A DNA stretch of 64,000 nucleotides from Catenulispora sp. GP43 (GTDB lineage Bacteria > Actinomycetota > Actinomycetes > Streptomycetales > Catenulisporaceae): the NCBI RefSeq assembly GCF_041260665.1, contig NZ_JBGCCT010000006.1:248001-312000 (forward strand). Direction: 5' to 3'. The position numbers and the translations under genes are program-made. This document shows positions 1-8,406 of the stretch, one piece after another (position 1 is the stretch's first letter; the number at the start of each line of letters is the position of its first letter). The notes below the pieces were generated by a model, which had not been told where the DNA came from, searched no databases, and saw nothing but the letters and a program-made list of their open reading frames with translations.

Positions 1-4
1 CATC

Positions 5-715
5 ATGAGCGAGACTGTGGCCGCCGCGTTGGACGGCATCGACCGCGCCTTCGGCCCGCGCACCGGCCGGACCGCGCCGGTCGACGGCTGCCGCCACTGT
101 TACACCGAGGAGGAGCTCGCCAGGCTGTCCGGGCCGGCCGGGCAGATCGCCGAAGCAGAGCTCTTCGACGCGGTCTTCAGTTGGGGCAACACGCTGGACG
201 ACAGCGTGGCGTGGCTGCGCTGGGTCACGCCCCGTCTGATGCGCGACATGATGGAGACCGGGCAACTGCTCGACGACGAGATGGTCGCAGTGCGGCTGCA
301 CAAGGCCGAGTGGCGGGAGTGGCCGCCCGCTGAGCGTCAGGCCATTGAGACACTGTGCTCGGCCTGGTGGCGGACGGCGCTTGCGGGCCCCGTGGACGAG
401 TGGCCGGTGACCGGTGCGCTGGCGTTCCTGGTGCCGCTCACCCGGGAGATCGCGCCGTGGCTGGAGATCTGGACCCGGACGCCGGGTCGCTCCGCCGACC
501 TTCAGGTGGCCGAGCTGTGGCGGGAGTGGGGCCAGCAGATCCTGGCCGGCGAGCTCGACATCTCGGTCTACGTCGACGGCCCGAACATCGCCCCCGACCT
601 CGCCGACTGGCTGCTCCGGCACGGTGCGGCGCGACTGGCCGACGGCGATCTCGACGAGCTGTCGGCCTGGTCGCTGGCGCAGTTGCCACTGCCGGCCGAG
701 GAGCGGTGGCGGTGA
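5..715 (+). CDS. Hypothetical protein, 236 aa
   Basis: I do not recognise a family. The 236-residue product is acidic and Trp-rich (for example WREWPPAERQ near residue 103), with no signal peptide or membrane segment, so it is probably cytosolic and helical. A single CRHC pair near residue 29 is too isolated to call a zinc site. Third-position GC is high throughout, which supports a real gene. The start lies only five bases into the window, so upstream context and a longer N-terminus cannot be judged. It converges on the secreted glucanase gene to its right, leaving a 71-bp gap. Confidence 0.6.
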   Translation: MSETVAAALDGIDRAFGPRTGRTAPVDGCRHCYTEEELARLSGPAGQIAEAELFDAVFSWGNTLDDSVAWLRWVTPRLMRDMMETGQLLDDEMVAVRLHKAEWREWPPAERQAIETLCSAWWRTALAGPVDEWPVTGALAFLVPLTREIAPWLEIWTRTPGRSADLQVAELWREWGQQILAGELDISVYVDGPNIAPDLADWLLRHGAARLADGDLDELSAWSLAQLPLPAEERWR

Positions 716-786
716 GCATACGCCGGTAGGCAGGAGCCCGGCCGGCGAATCCGCCAGACCGGGCCCCGCGTCACTCGATATTCAGA

Positions 787-3700
787 TCACTGCGAGAACA
801 CCTGCAACTCCGACAGCTGTCCCGCCGGCCAGCCGGTGTTCGCCGTGAACGTCAGCTTCACGTACCGCACGTTCGCGGCCGTGAACGTCACGCTCGCGGT
901 GTTTCCCGTGCTGGGGTTGAACGTGTACCCCTGCGACGGCTCCAGCGTCGTGTAGTTCGTGCCGTCGGTGCTGCCCTGGATCTGGATGGTCTGGGTGCGG
1001 GTGCCCCACGCCGAGGACGGCGGCAGGTCCATCACGATCCGGCCGACGCTCGCCGAGGCGCCGAGGTCCACCTGGAGCCACTGCGGGAAGGCGTTGTCGG
1101 TGCTCTCCCAGTAGCTGCTGGTGTTGCCGTCGACCGCGTTGCCCGGCACGTAGTTCTGCGTGTAGCCGCTGGTGGTCGTCGGCTTGTTCAGCGCCAGGTT
1201 GGTGCTGCCGCTTGTGGTGCCGGTGCCGGACAGCGCGACCGTCAGGGGGCTGCCGGGAGCGTTGCTGGCGACCGACAGCGTGCCGTTCGCGGCGCCGGCC
1301 GCGGTCGGGGCGAAGGTCACCTGGACCGTGCACGAGGCGCCGGCGGCCAGGGAACTGCCGCAGTTGTTGGTCTGCGCGAACGGCGCGCTCGTGCTCACCG
1401 AGGAGATCGCCGCGGCGGTGGTGCCCGGATTGGACACCGTCACGGTCTGCGCGGAGCTGGTCGAGCCGACCGTCTGATTGCCGAACGACACGCTCGCCGG
1501 GTTCGCCGTCAGCGCGCTGGGGTTGCCAGTCGACGAGCCGCCGGGGAAGATCTGGAACTCGGACAGCTGCGCCGCGCTCCATCCGGTGTTCGCGGTGAAG
1601 CTCAGCCGCACGTAGCGGGCCTTCGTCCCGGACGGCAGCGAGATCGTGACGGTGTTGCCGGTCGAGGGATCGAAGGTGTAGTCGGCCGAGCCGACGATCT
1701 GGCTGAACGTCGTCCCGTCGGTGCTGCCCAGCACGGACAGCGTCTGCGTGCGGGTGTTCCACGCCGAGGACGGCGGCAGGTTCAGCGTGGTCGAGCCGAT
1801 CGGCTGCGTCGAGCCCAGGTCCACGGTGATGGTCTGCGGGTAGCCGGCGCCGTCGGAGCTCTCCCAGTAGCTGCCGGTGTTGCCGTCGGTCACGTTCGAG
1901 GCCACGAACGACGTCTGCGTGCTGCTCGCGGTGGCCGGCTGGCCCAGCGCCAGGTTCGTCGAGGACGTGATGCCGCGCCCGGACAGCGCCACGCTCAGCG
2001 GCCCGCCGGGGGCGCTGGTGGTGACCGTCAGGGTGCCGGTGGCGTTGCCGCCGGTGGTCGGCGTGAACGTGACCTGCACGGTGCAGGAGGCGCCGGCCGC
2101 CAGGGAGCTCCCGCAGTTGTCGCTCTGCGCGAACGGCCCGGTGGCGCTGATCGAGGACAGCGCCGCGGCGCTGGTGCCCGGGTTGGTGATGGTCACGGCC
2201 TGCGCCGCGCTGGTCGAGCCGGAGTTCACGTCGCCGAAGGACAGGCTGCTCGGCGTGGCGTGCAGCGCGCCGGGCTGGACCGGGTCCGGGAACGTGGTGA
2301 GTACCGGCGTGGTGCTCCAGCCGGAGTTCCCGCTGCCGAGGTTGAAGGTGTAGGCGCCCGCGACGTTGCCGGGATAGCTGTTGTTGTAGGTGCCCGAGAC
2401 GCCGACGCCGCCGGCGGTCACGCCGCTCACGCTCGCCGCGCCGCCGGTCTCGGCCTGGAAGACGGTGGTGCCGGTGTTCTGGACGTTGACGTTGCTGATG
2501 TTCAGGCCGTTGACGACGTGGCCGGTGCCGCTGCCGCCGACGATCTCGAAGGCCTCATAAGGGCTGTCGAGGATCGCGCCGCCGCTGTAGTCGACGGTCA
2601 CGCCGCTGAAGTCCGAGTCGTATGCGTCGAACTGGACGGCGCCCATCACGTGGCTCCAGTTCGGGTTGTAGGCGCCGGCCCGGATCAGGTAGTTGCCGGA
2701 GACCGTGATGGTCCCGGACAGCGGGGAGAAGGGCTGCAGGAACGCCTCGTTGGAGATGTCCAGGCCGCTACCGAGGGCGTTGTCGTCGGCGATCACGTTG
2801 TTGGAGATCGTGTTGTTCGAGCCGCCGTAGTCGGCGATGCCGTTGGCCAGTGTCGGCGCCACGATCGTGTTGTTGCTGAACGTGATGTTGGAGTCGGCGC
2901 TCGGGTAGGACCAGATCGCCAGACTGTCGTCGCCGGTGCCGCGCAGGAAGTTGTTCTTCACGGTGCACTGCGAGGCGTTGCCGTTGAAGTTCAGGCCGTC
3001 GGCGTCGGTGGACTCCACGACGCTGTTCTCCACGGTGCAGTTGCTGTTGCCGTACTGGAGCCAGAAGCCGACGTTCGTGTCCTGGATCCACAGGCCGTTC
3101 ACGGTGAAGCCGCTGCCCAGGGAGCCGTCGATGGCGTTCGCCGAGCTGTCGTCGTGCCGTCCGACGGTGTTGCCGAGGATGGCGAAGCCGCTGAGGTTCA
3201 CCGGTCCGGAGACCACGCCGGAGTTGTGGATGAACATGTTGGACTTGATCTGCGAGTACCAGCTGCCGGCGCCGACGATGGTCGCCTTCTGCGTCTGGAT
3301 CGCGTTGTCGACCAGGTAGGTGCCCGGCGGGATCCAGACCGGCTGGTTCGCGGCGTTGGCGGCGTTGATGGCGCTGTTGAAGGCGTTGCTGGAGTCGGCG
3401 GCGCCGGTGGGGTCGGCGCCTTCGCTGACGACGGAGACCGAGCCGGAGGGCTGCGTGGCAGCAGCCGGGACGTTGGAGAAGTCTGCGACGTCGACGGTGT
3501 AGGGCGCCGCGGTGTCGGAGGAGTCGACCTGCACCTTCACGGTGGTCCCGGCGGCCAGGGTCTGGCCGAACATCATCCGGGCGTCGTCGAAGAACTTGTG
3601 CGTCTTGCTGCCGGTGATGCCGCCGGTGCTGATGTAGCTGTACGCGGAGGTGAGCGCGAGCTCCTGGCTCTGCTTGGTGCCGTTGACGTACACCGACAAT

Positions 3701-4098
3701 GACCCCGAGGCGCCCTGGTTGAGGTTGTAGCGCAGGTCGAAGGCGTTGGCCGCGCTGGTCAGCGTGAACTGCGCGTACTGGCCCGCACCGAGCTGGACCG
3801 CCTCGCGGCCGGAGGCCTCGCTGGCGACGGTGCCCTGGGTGAAGTCGGGCCCGAGCCGCGTGCCGGTGGTGGTCGAGGCCTCGGCCTCGTACTCGGTGAA
3901 CCCCAGACTCGCGCCGGTGCCGCCGGGCACGCTGAACGGCGACTGGGCCCAGTACGGCGGGGTGCCGGGGCCGTTCATGGCGTGCGCGGGCGAGGCGCCG
4001 ACGAGCATGGTGGCGGCCGCGGCCGCGGCGGCGGTGGCCAGTGCGGTGAGCCGTCTGCGCAGGGGCGGGGTCCAGATGCGGTGTCCGATGACACTCAT
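787..4098 (-). CDS. Secreted GH87-like alpha-1,3-glucanase (mutanase/mycodextranase type) with anchor and discoidin modules
   Basis: 1103 residues. An Ala-rich Sec signal peptide (1-40, ending SPAHA) is followed by a CBM35/6-like beta-sandwich (about 65-210) and a right-handed beta-helix of the pectate-lyase-3 type (about 215-600). Two choice-of-anchor-D (ASPM/SPD-2/Hydin-like) domains (about 611-710 and 860-955) alternate with two F5/8 type C (discoidin) domains (about 715-850 and 965-1103). Asp367, Asp390 and Asp391 are spaced almost like the catalytic Asp triad known for GH87 enzymes, which cleave fungal or dental alpha-1,3-glucan. The discoidin domains probably bind polysaccharide. The ATG at 4098 is chosen because a GGAGGA Shine-Dalgarno precedes it and the signal peptide starts there; the frame is open further upstream but lacks a signal. 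GH87 rather than another beta-helix family is an inference. Confidence 0.75.
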   Translation of the reverse strand: MSVIGHRIWTPPLRRRLTALATAAAAAAATMLVGASPAHAMNGPGTPPYWAQSPFSVPGGTGASLGFTEYEAEASTTTGTRLGPDFTQGTVASEASGREAVQLGAGQYAQFTLTSAANAFDLRYNLNQGASGSLSVYVNGTKQSQELALTSAYSYISTGGITGSKTHKFFDDARMMFGQTLAAGTTVKVQVDSSDTAAPYTVDVADFSNVPAAATQPSGSVSVVSEGADPTGAADSSNAFNSAINAANAANQPVWIPPGTYLVDNAIQTQKATIVGAGSWYSQIKSNMFIHNSGVVSGPVNLSGFAILGNTVGRHDDSSANAIDGSLGSGFTVNGLWIQDTNVGFWLQYGNSNCTVENSVVESTDADGLNFNGNASQCTVKNNFLRGTGDDSLAIWSYPSADSNITFSNNTIVAPTLANGIADYGGSNNTISNNVIADDNALGSGLDISNEAFLQPFSPLSGTITVSGNYLIRAGAYNPNWSHVMGAVQFDAYDSDFSGVTVDYSGGAILDSPYEAFEIVGGSGTGHVVNGLNISNVNVQNTGTTVFQAETGGAASVSGVTAGGVGVSGTYNNSYPGNVAGAYTFNLGSGNSGWSTTPVLTTFPDPVQPGALHATPSSLSFGDVNSGSTSAAQAVTITNPGTSAAALSSISATGPFAQSDNCGSSLAAGASCTVQVTFTPTTGGNATGTLTVTTSAPGGPLSVALSGRGITSSTNLALGQPATASSTQTSFVASNVTDGNTGSYWESSDGAGYPQTITVDLGSTQPIGSTTLNLPPSSAWNTRTQTLSVLGSTDGTTFSQIVGSADYTFDPSTGNTVTISLPSGTKARYVRLSFTANTGWSAAQLSEFQIFPGGSSTGNPSALTANPASVSFGNQTVGSTSSAQTVTVSNPGTTAAAISSVSTSAPFAQTNNCGSSLAAGASCTVQVTFAPTAAGAANGTLSVASNAPGSPLTVALSGTGTTSGSTNLALNKPTTTSGYTQNYVPGNAVDGNTSSYWESTDNAFPQWLQVDLGASASVGRIVMDLPPSSAWGTRTQTIQIQGSTDGTNYTTLEPSQGYTFNPSTGNTASVTFTAANVRYVKLTFTANTGWPAGQLSELQVFSQ

Positions 4099-4299
4099 GC
4101 GTCCTCCTGGCGATGGATGGATGTGCCTGGCGGGTGGATCGCAGGGCACATCGTTGCGCGGGCGACAGAGGAACGCAAGACTCTGACATGTCCACGAAAT
4201 ATTGCGGGTGATTAAGGTAAGTCGAGGATCATCGCGTGGAATCTTGAGCTTGACCGCCGTGGCATGCGGTTCGGCGATGCCGGCCGGTGCGGCCGCCAC

Positions 4300-4328
4300 T
4301 TGCCTAACCGGTCGCCACGAACTATTTT
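4300..4328 (+). promoter_or_regulatory. Sigma-70-type promoter of the first APC permease
   Basis: TTGCCT (4300-4305), a 17-bp spacer, then TATTTT (4323-4328), 42 bp before the permease ATG. The second APC permease (9972) has the same -10 hexamer and the same 17-bp spacer, which strengthens both calls. The rest of the 272-bp divergent spacer shows nothing I can name. Confidence 0.5.
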
Positions 4329-4370
4329 CGCGGCCACCGACGACCCCCTCAGCCGGCGAGGAGCCGCGCC

Positions 4371-5831
4371 ATGTCCGTAGTCTCACCGCCGCCGGTCCGC
4401 GCCCGGCCGGACCAGCAGCGCCTGCGCGGCGGGGCGTTGGGGCTGCTGGACATCGCCGGGTCGACGATGGCCAACATCGGGCCGGCGATGAGCTTCTACT
4501 TCAGCTTCGGGTTCCTGGCCACGGCCTCCGGCCTCGCCTCGCCGCTGACGATCGTCGCCGCGGGCGTCGCCGTCGCGCTGCTGGGGAACACGCTGGCGCA
4601 GTTCTCGCGGGCGCATCCGTCCGCGGGCAGCTTCATCACGTTCGTCGGGACCACGTTCGGCGGGGCCAGTGCCGTGGCGACGGCGTTGTTGGCGGCGCTC
4701 GGTTACATCATCGGCATCTCCGCGGTGATCGCGGTGTCCGGCGGGTTCCTGGCCACCACGCTGGAGTACTACGCGGGGTGGAGTCCGCCGTGGGTGGTGT
4801 GGACGCTGGTGCTGACCGCGGCCTCGGCGGCGCTGATCGTGCGCGGGATCGTGCTGTCGACCAAGGTCGCCGGCTTCTTCTTCGCGGTGGAACTGGTCAT
4901 GCTGCTGGTGGTGTCGGTCTCGGCGATCGTCAAGCACGGCGGCCACCTGTCGGCCGCGCCGTTCCTGCCGAGCCGCATCCGGGGCGGGATGAGCGGACTG
5001 GCCGAGGGCTTCCCGCTGGCGGTGTATCTGTTCATCGGGTGGGAGAACTCGGCGGCGCTGGCCGAGGAGAGCGAGAATCCGCGGCGGGACGTGGGGCGCG
5101 CGGTGTTCTCCTCGGTCGCGGTGATGTCGCTGAGCTACGTGCTGTTCGCGTATGCCACGGTCACCGGGTTCGGGTACGACGTGCACAAGGTCGGCGCGGC
5201 GGACGTGCCGTTCATGGTGGTGGCGCGCGGGACGCTGGGGGTTCTGGCGTTCCTGGCCTACATCGCCGGACTCACCTCGACGGTCGGCTCGCTCATCGCC
5301 GGCGCCAACTCGCAGACCCGGCTGCTGTTCAACGCCGGCCGCGAGCGGTTGCTGCCGGCGTTCCTGGGGTACGTGCACCCGACACGGCGCACGCCGACGA
5401 ACGCGATCCTGACGTTCATCGCCGCCGCCCTGGTGATCGTCGGCGGCTGGGGGCTGGGGCACGTGCTGGGACACCACGGCGGGATGGACGCGACGGTGTT
5501 CTTCGCCGAGGCCTCGTCGATGGGCTCGATCCTGATCCTGCTGGTCTACCTGGCGGCGAACGTCGCGCTGCCGTTCTACTACCGCAGGTACCGGCCCACC
5601 GAGTTCCGGGTGGTGCGGCACGTGGTGCTGCCGGTGTCGGGGGCGCTGGCGATCGTCGTGCCGTTGTACTACTTGGTGAAACCGGGGCAGCCCGCGCCGT
5701 ACAGTTGGTTCCCCTATGTCTCGCTTGCCCTGCTGGCCGCCTCTGTGGCCTACGCGTGGGTCCTGACGCGGCGCGATCCGGCGCTGGGCGAGCGGGTCGG
5801 AGCGATCGTCGCCGACGGTTATGAGGAATGA
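4371..5831 (+). CDS. APC-superfamily amino acid permease
   Basis: 486 residues with about 12 hydrophobic segments, beginning near residue 25 with LRGGALGLLDIAGSTMANIG, the unwound TM1 region typical of APC permeases. It imports or exchanges an amino acid or amine across the inner membrane; the substrate cannot be read from sequence. WENSAALAEESENPRR near residue 225 is the conserved TM6-to-loop region. GAGGAG lies 8 bp before the ATG. The gene at 9972 encodes a close paralogue (roughly 70 % identical by eye) with the same promoter design. A GntR/FCD regulator follows 46 bp downstream on the same strand and is a candidate local regulator. Confidence 0.85.
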   Translation: MSVVSPPPVRARPDQQRLRGGALGLLDIAGSTMANIGPAMSFYFSFGFLATASGLASPLTIVAAGVAVALLGNTLAQFSRAHPSAGSFITFVGTTFGGASAVATALLAALGYIIGISAVIAVSGGFLATTLEYYAGWSPPWVVWTLVLTAASAALIVRGIVLSTKVAGFFFAVELVMLLVVSVSAIVKHGGHLSAAPFLPSRIRGGMSGLAEGFPLAVYLFIGWENSAALAEESENPRRDVGRAVFSSVAVMSLSYVLFAYATVTGFGYDVHKVGAADVPFMVVARGTLGVLAFLAYIAGLTSTVGSLIAGANSQTRLLFNAGRERLLPAFLGYVHPTRRTPTNAILTFIAAALVIVGGWGLGHVLGHHGGMDATVFFAEASSMGSILILLVYLAANVALPFYYRRYRPTEFRVVRHVVLPVSGALAIVVPLYYLVKPGQPAPYSWFPYVSLALLAASVAYAWVLTRRDPALGERVGAIVADGYEE

Positions 5832-5877
5832 GTGAGCACTTCGACCTGCGCGGCAGCCGCGAACCGCGCGATTTAGA

Positions 5878-6609
5878 GTGTCTACCGTGGCGAACACTGC
5901 GGGCAAGTTCGGGCCCTACCCGGCGCCGGCGCTGACGGCGCCGCTCGGCGGCACGAACACGGCCCGGCTGCCGGTCCGCCAGCAGGCCGGCGCCGAACTG
6001 ATCCGCTCGCGCATAGCCCTGCAGGTCCGCGTCGGCGTGCTGGCACCCGGCGAACGCCTCCCCGACACCGGCGTCATCGCCGAGGAACTCGGTATGAGCG
6101 AGATGACGGTGCGCCGCGCGCTGGAGACCATGTGCCAGGACGGCCTGCTGGACCGCCGCCGCGGGCGCGTCGGCGGCACGTTCGTCGCGCCGAACTGGGA
6201 CGCGATCGTGGCGGCGTTCCGTGACGAGGAACAGGCGGCCGCACTGGAGGACTTCCACCTGCTGCTGGAATGCGGCCTGGTCGCCCGCTCCGCCGACGAA
6301 CTCCCCGCGGCCTGGGACTCGGGCCTGCAGGCGGTGGTCGACGAGATGAACGCCACCGGCGACCACGCGGAGCTGCTGCGCCTGGAGGCGTGCTTCCACC
6401 TCGGACTGGCCGAGACGCTGGGGCAGGGGATGGCGGGGGAGGAGGTCGCGGACCTGCTGGGGCGGCTGTGCCTGCTGGCGGCGGTGCCGGACGCGGGGCG
6501 GCTGCAGGAGGCGAACAAGCACCATGCCGACTTGCTCGCGGCGTTGGAGCTCGGGCGGTTGGATGCCGCGGTCGGGGCGGTGAAGGCGCATCGGGTGGTG
6601 GGGGTGTGA
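5878..6609 (+). CDS. GntR-family transcriptional regulator, FadR/FCD subfamily
   Basis: 243 residues. A winged helix-turn-helix occupies about 35-105 (IRSRIALQVRVGVLAPGERL, then MSEMTVRRALETMCQDGLL), followed by an all-helical FCD-like effector domain (about 115-240). FCD domains bind small carboxylates or amino acids. The start is GTG at 5878; a second in-frame GTG lies at 5887. Its position just after an APC permease suggests that it controls uptake or use of that substrate. It overlaps or abuts the next gene, so the two are probably cotranscribed. Confidence 0.85.
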   Translation: MSTVANTAGKFGPYPAPALTAPLGGTNTARLPVRQQAGAELIRSRIALQVRVGVLAPGERLPDTGVIAEELGMSEMTVRRALETMCQDGLLDRRRGRVGGTFVAPNWDAIVAAFRDEEQAAALEDFHLLLECGLVARSADELPAAWDSGLQAVVDEMNATGDHAELLRLEACFHLGLAETLGQGMAGEEVADLLGRLCLLAAVPDAGRLQEANKHHADLLAALELGRLDAAVGAVKAHRVVGV

Positions 6610-6614
6610 CGGGG

Positions 6615-7259
6615 ATGGGGACGGAGACGGGGACGGGGCGGCGGGCGTCGGGTCCTGATGGCAATTGGGCTCGGTGCTACGACGAGATCGTGGATCGGCA
6701 CGGGCCGCTGCTGGCGTCGGCGGTCGGCCGGTGCCTGACCGGGATCCGGACTCCGACGCGGGGGCTGTTGCCTCGTCGCTCTGCGCTTGCTTGGGGCAGT
6801 CGGGCGCCGGTCGTCTTCGACTTCGAGGGGCTGCTCCTCGAGTTCGAGTGGAACGGCCTGGCGCGCAGTATCACCGTCACCGAGATGGACATGGCGGTTG
6901 TAGCCGATGATCCCGAGGGCTGGTATCGGCTCGGCGAGGATCGGCAGGCCCCCGCCGGCCTGGCGGCGCTGACCGGCCAGCGGCTGTGGGCGGTGGACGT
7001 GCTCGAGGTGCGCGGCGACGAGTGCGACCTGAGCTTCGCATTCGACCGCGGCTATCTGGCCATGACCTCCAGCTGTTGCTGCACCCTGATTCTCTCCTGT
7101 GGCCCACAACAGCGGCGGCGGTTGCGCTTGGCAGCGGCGGGCCCGACCCGCGACGGGTACCCGCCTACGGCGGTTGTCGCGCCGCGGGGGCGCCCGGCTT
7201 GGCCGCCGGCGGGTACGGACCCTTCGATGGTCTGGGCCGGGAGAGGAGAGTCCGGATAA
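6615..7259 (+). CDS. Hypothetical protein, possibly frameshifted near its 3' end
   Basis: 214 residues from ATG 6615. A GTG at 6606 in the same frame overlaps the stop of the GntR gene and is an equally good start. Residues 20-150 look like a normal soluble protein, with LLLEFEWNGLARSITVTEMD and a Trp/Asp-rich second half. From about nucleotide 7060 the product becomes a Cys run, then an Arg/Pro/Gly low-complexity tail, and codon use stops looking coding. A frameshift or lost stop near 7060-7080 would explain this. No family recognised. Confidence 0.45.
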   Translation: MGTETGTGRRASGPDGNWARCYDEIVDRHGPLLASAVGRCLTGIRTPTRGLLPRRSALAWGSRAPVVFDFEGLLLEFEWNGLARSITVTEMDMAVVADDPEGWYRLGEDRQAPAGLAALTGQRLWAVDVLEVRGDECDLSFAFDRGYLAMTSSCCCTLILSCGPQQRRRLRLAAAGPTRDGYPPTAVVAPRGRPAWPPAGTDPSMVWAGRGESG

Positions 7260-7389
7260 CAGGCCCCATGAAGCCGAAGCCGACCAGGCATTCGGGCAAA
7301 GCCTTCCGCCCAGCCGGGTCCAGCAGAACTGGACGTGTCGGGACGCCGTGTCCGGACACGTCCTCAGACGCGGGCCAGGCTAACGGATG

Positions 7390-8124
7390 TCAGACCTGGT
7401 ACCACGCCTCGGTCGCGCTGTTGTCGCACCCGTTCATCTCAGAGGGCTGGTTGGACTGCCCCGAGGGGATCGTGTCGACGCACAGCCCCTGGTTGACGTT
7501 GTGGAGCGTCAGCCGGCCGAGCGAGTCGGGGCCGAATGTCCACTTCTGACTCGTGCCGCCGTCGCAGTAGCCGGTTTCGACCTGCGGGCCGTTCGCCAGC
7601 AGGCAGCTCGCGACGCCCTCGCTCGCGAGCATGTACGAGCCGTTGTGATACGGCACCGGGTAGATGTCCCAGACCTGGTTGATGCCGGCGGTGCAGATCG
7701 ACGCCGACGTCGATGAGCCGTTCTCCTGCAGGCAGCGCAGGTAGCCGGTGTTCCCGATCCGCTCGTCCTCGCGCAGGACGTGGCGGCTGTGCCCCGGACC
7801 GTTGGACCCGGCGCTCCACAGCGTGCCGGAGGTCTGCGGGCCGACCTGGCCGTCGACGCCGATCCCGGCCGCGGTCTGGAACGCGCGGACCGCGTTGTAG
7901 GTGTCCTGGCCGAACTGGCCGTCGATGCCGCCCGGGCCCAGGTCGTAGCCGAAGCCCCAGTCGGCCAGCATCTGCTGGATGCCCACGACGCACGAGCCGC
8001 TGTCGCCCTCGACGATGTTGCCGCCGCACGGGCTCGCGGCCGAGGCCGGCGCCACCGGTCCGAAGAATGTCACGCCCGCCACGAGTGCGGAGGTCGTGAC
8101 GAGGGCCTTGAACACAGATCTCAT
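7390..8124 (-). CDS. Secreted peptidoglycan-binding / ricin-type beta-trefoil lectin protein
   Basis: 244 residues. A Sec signal peptide (about 1-29, cleaved after APASA) precedes a PG_binding_1 domain (about 35-105: CVVGIQQMLADWGF, then FGQDTYNAVRAFQ and GVDGQVGPQT). A ricin-B-like beta-trefoil follows (about 115-244), with repeated Q-x-W motifs (NQVWDIY, SQKWTFG) and a final W-Y. The first domain should hold the protein on cell wall and the second bind galactose-type sugars. No catalytic domain is present, so it is an adhesin or lectin rather than an enzyme. AGGGGG lies upstream of the ATG at 8124, which is preferred over an open extension to 8250 because the signal peptide begins here. Confidence 0.8.
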   Translation of the reverse strand: MRSVFKALVTTSALVAGVTFFGPVAPASAASPCGGNIVEGDSGSCVVGIQQMLADWGFGYDLGPGGIDGQFGQDTYNAVRAFQTAAGIGVDGQVGPQTSGTLWSAGSNGPGHSRHVLREDERIGNTGYLRCLQENGSSTSASICTAGINQVWDIYPVPYHNGSYMLASEGVASCLLANGPQVETGYCDGGTSQKWTFGPDSLGRLTLHNVNQGLCVDTIPSGQSNQPSEMNGCDNSATEAWYQV

Positions 8125-8406
8125 AGTTGTGGATCCCCCTCGGATACCCCATGAGGCCGATCCGGGTGGTATCGGCCATCGAAGCTGACGCACTTTATCG
8201 CAGCGAGCTGTCAGGATCGCGTCAGATCCTGGAGGGATGAAACGCACCAAAGGGCCGCCTAAGCCGCAGCGGCAACGTCGGGCCTAAGCCCCAAGTGCTA
8301 AGCCCAAAGCCGCATACCCCCGCCAGCGACGCCGTGCGATCGTGGTGACGCGTCATCGACGATCATCGGCCGGTCGCCGGCCGGCCCTTGCCCTGGCTGA
8401 GGATTC

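Noticed and set aside
2260-3702. A 480-residue plus-strand frame opposite the GH87-like gene
   Set aside because: Val/Ala/Gly/Asp-rich shadow with no motifs; the minus strand encodes a signal peptide and five domains.
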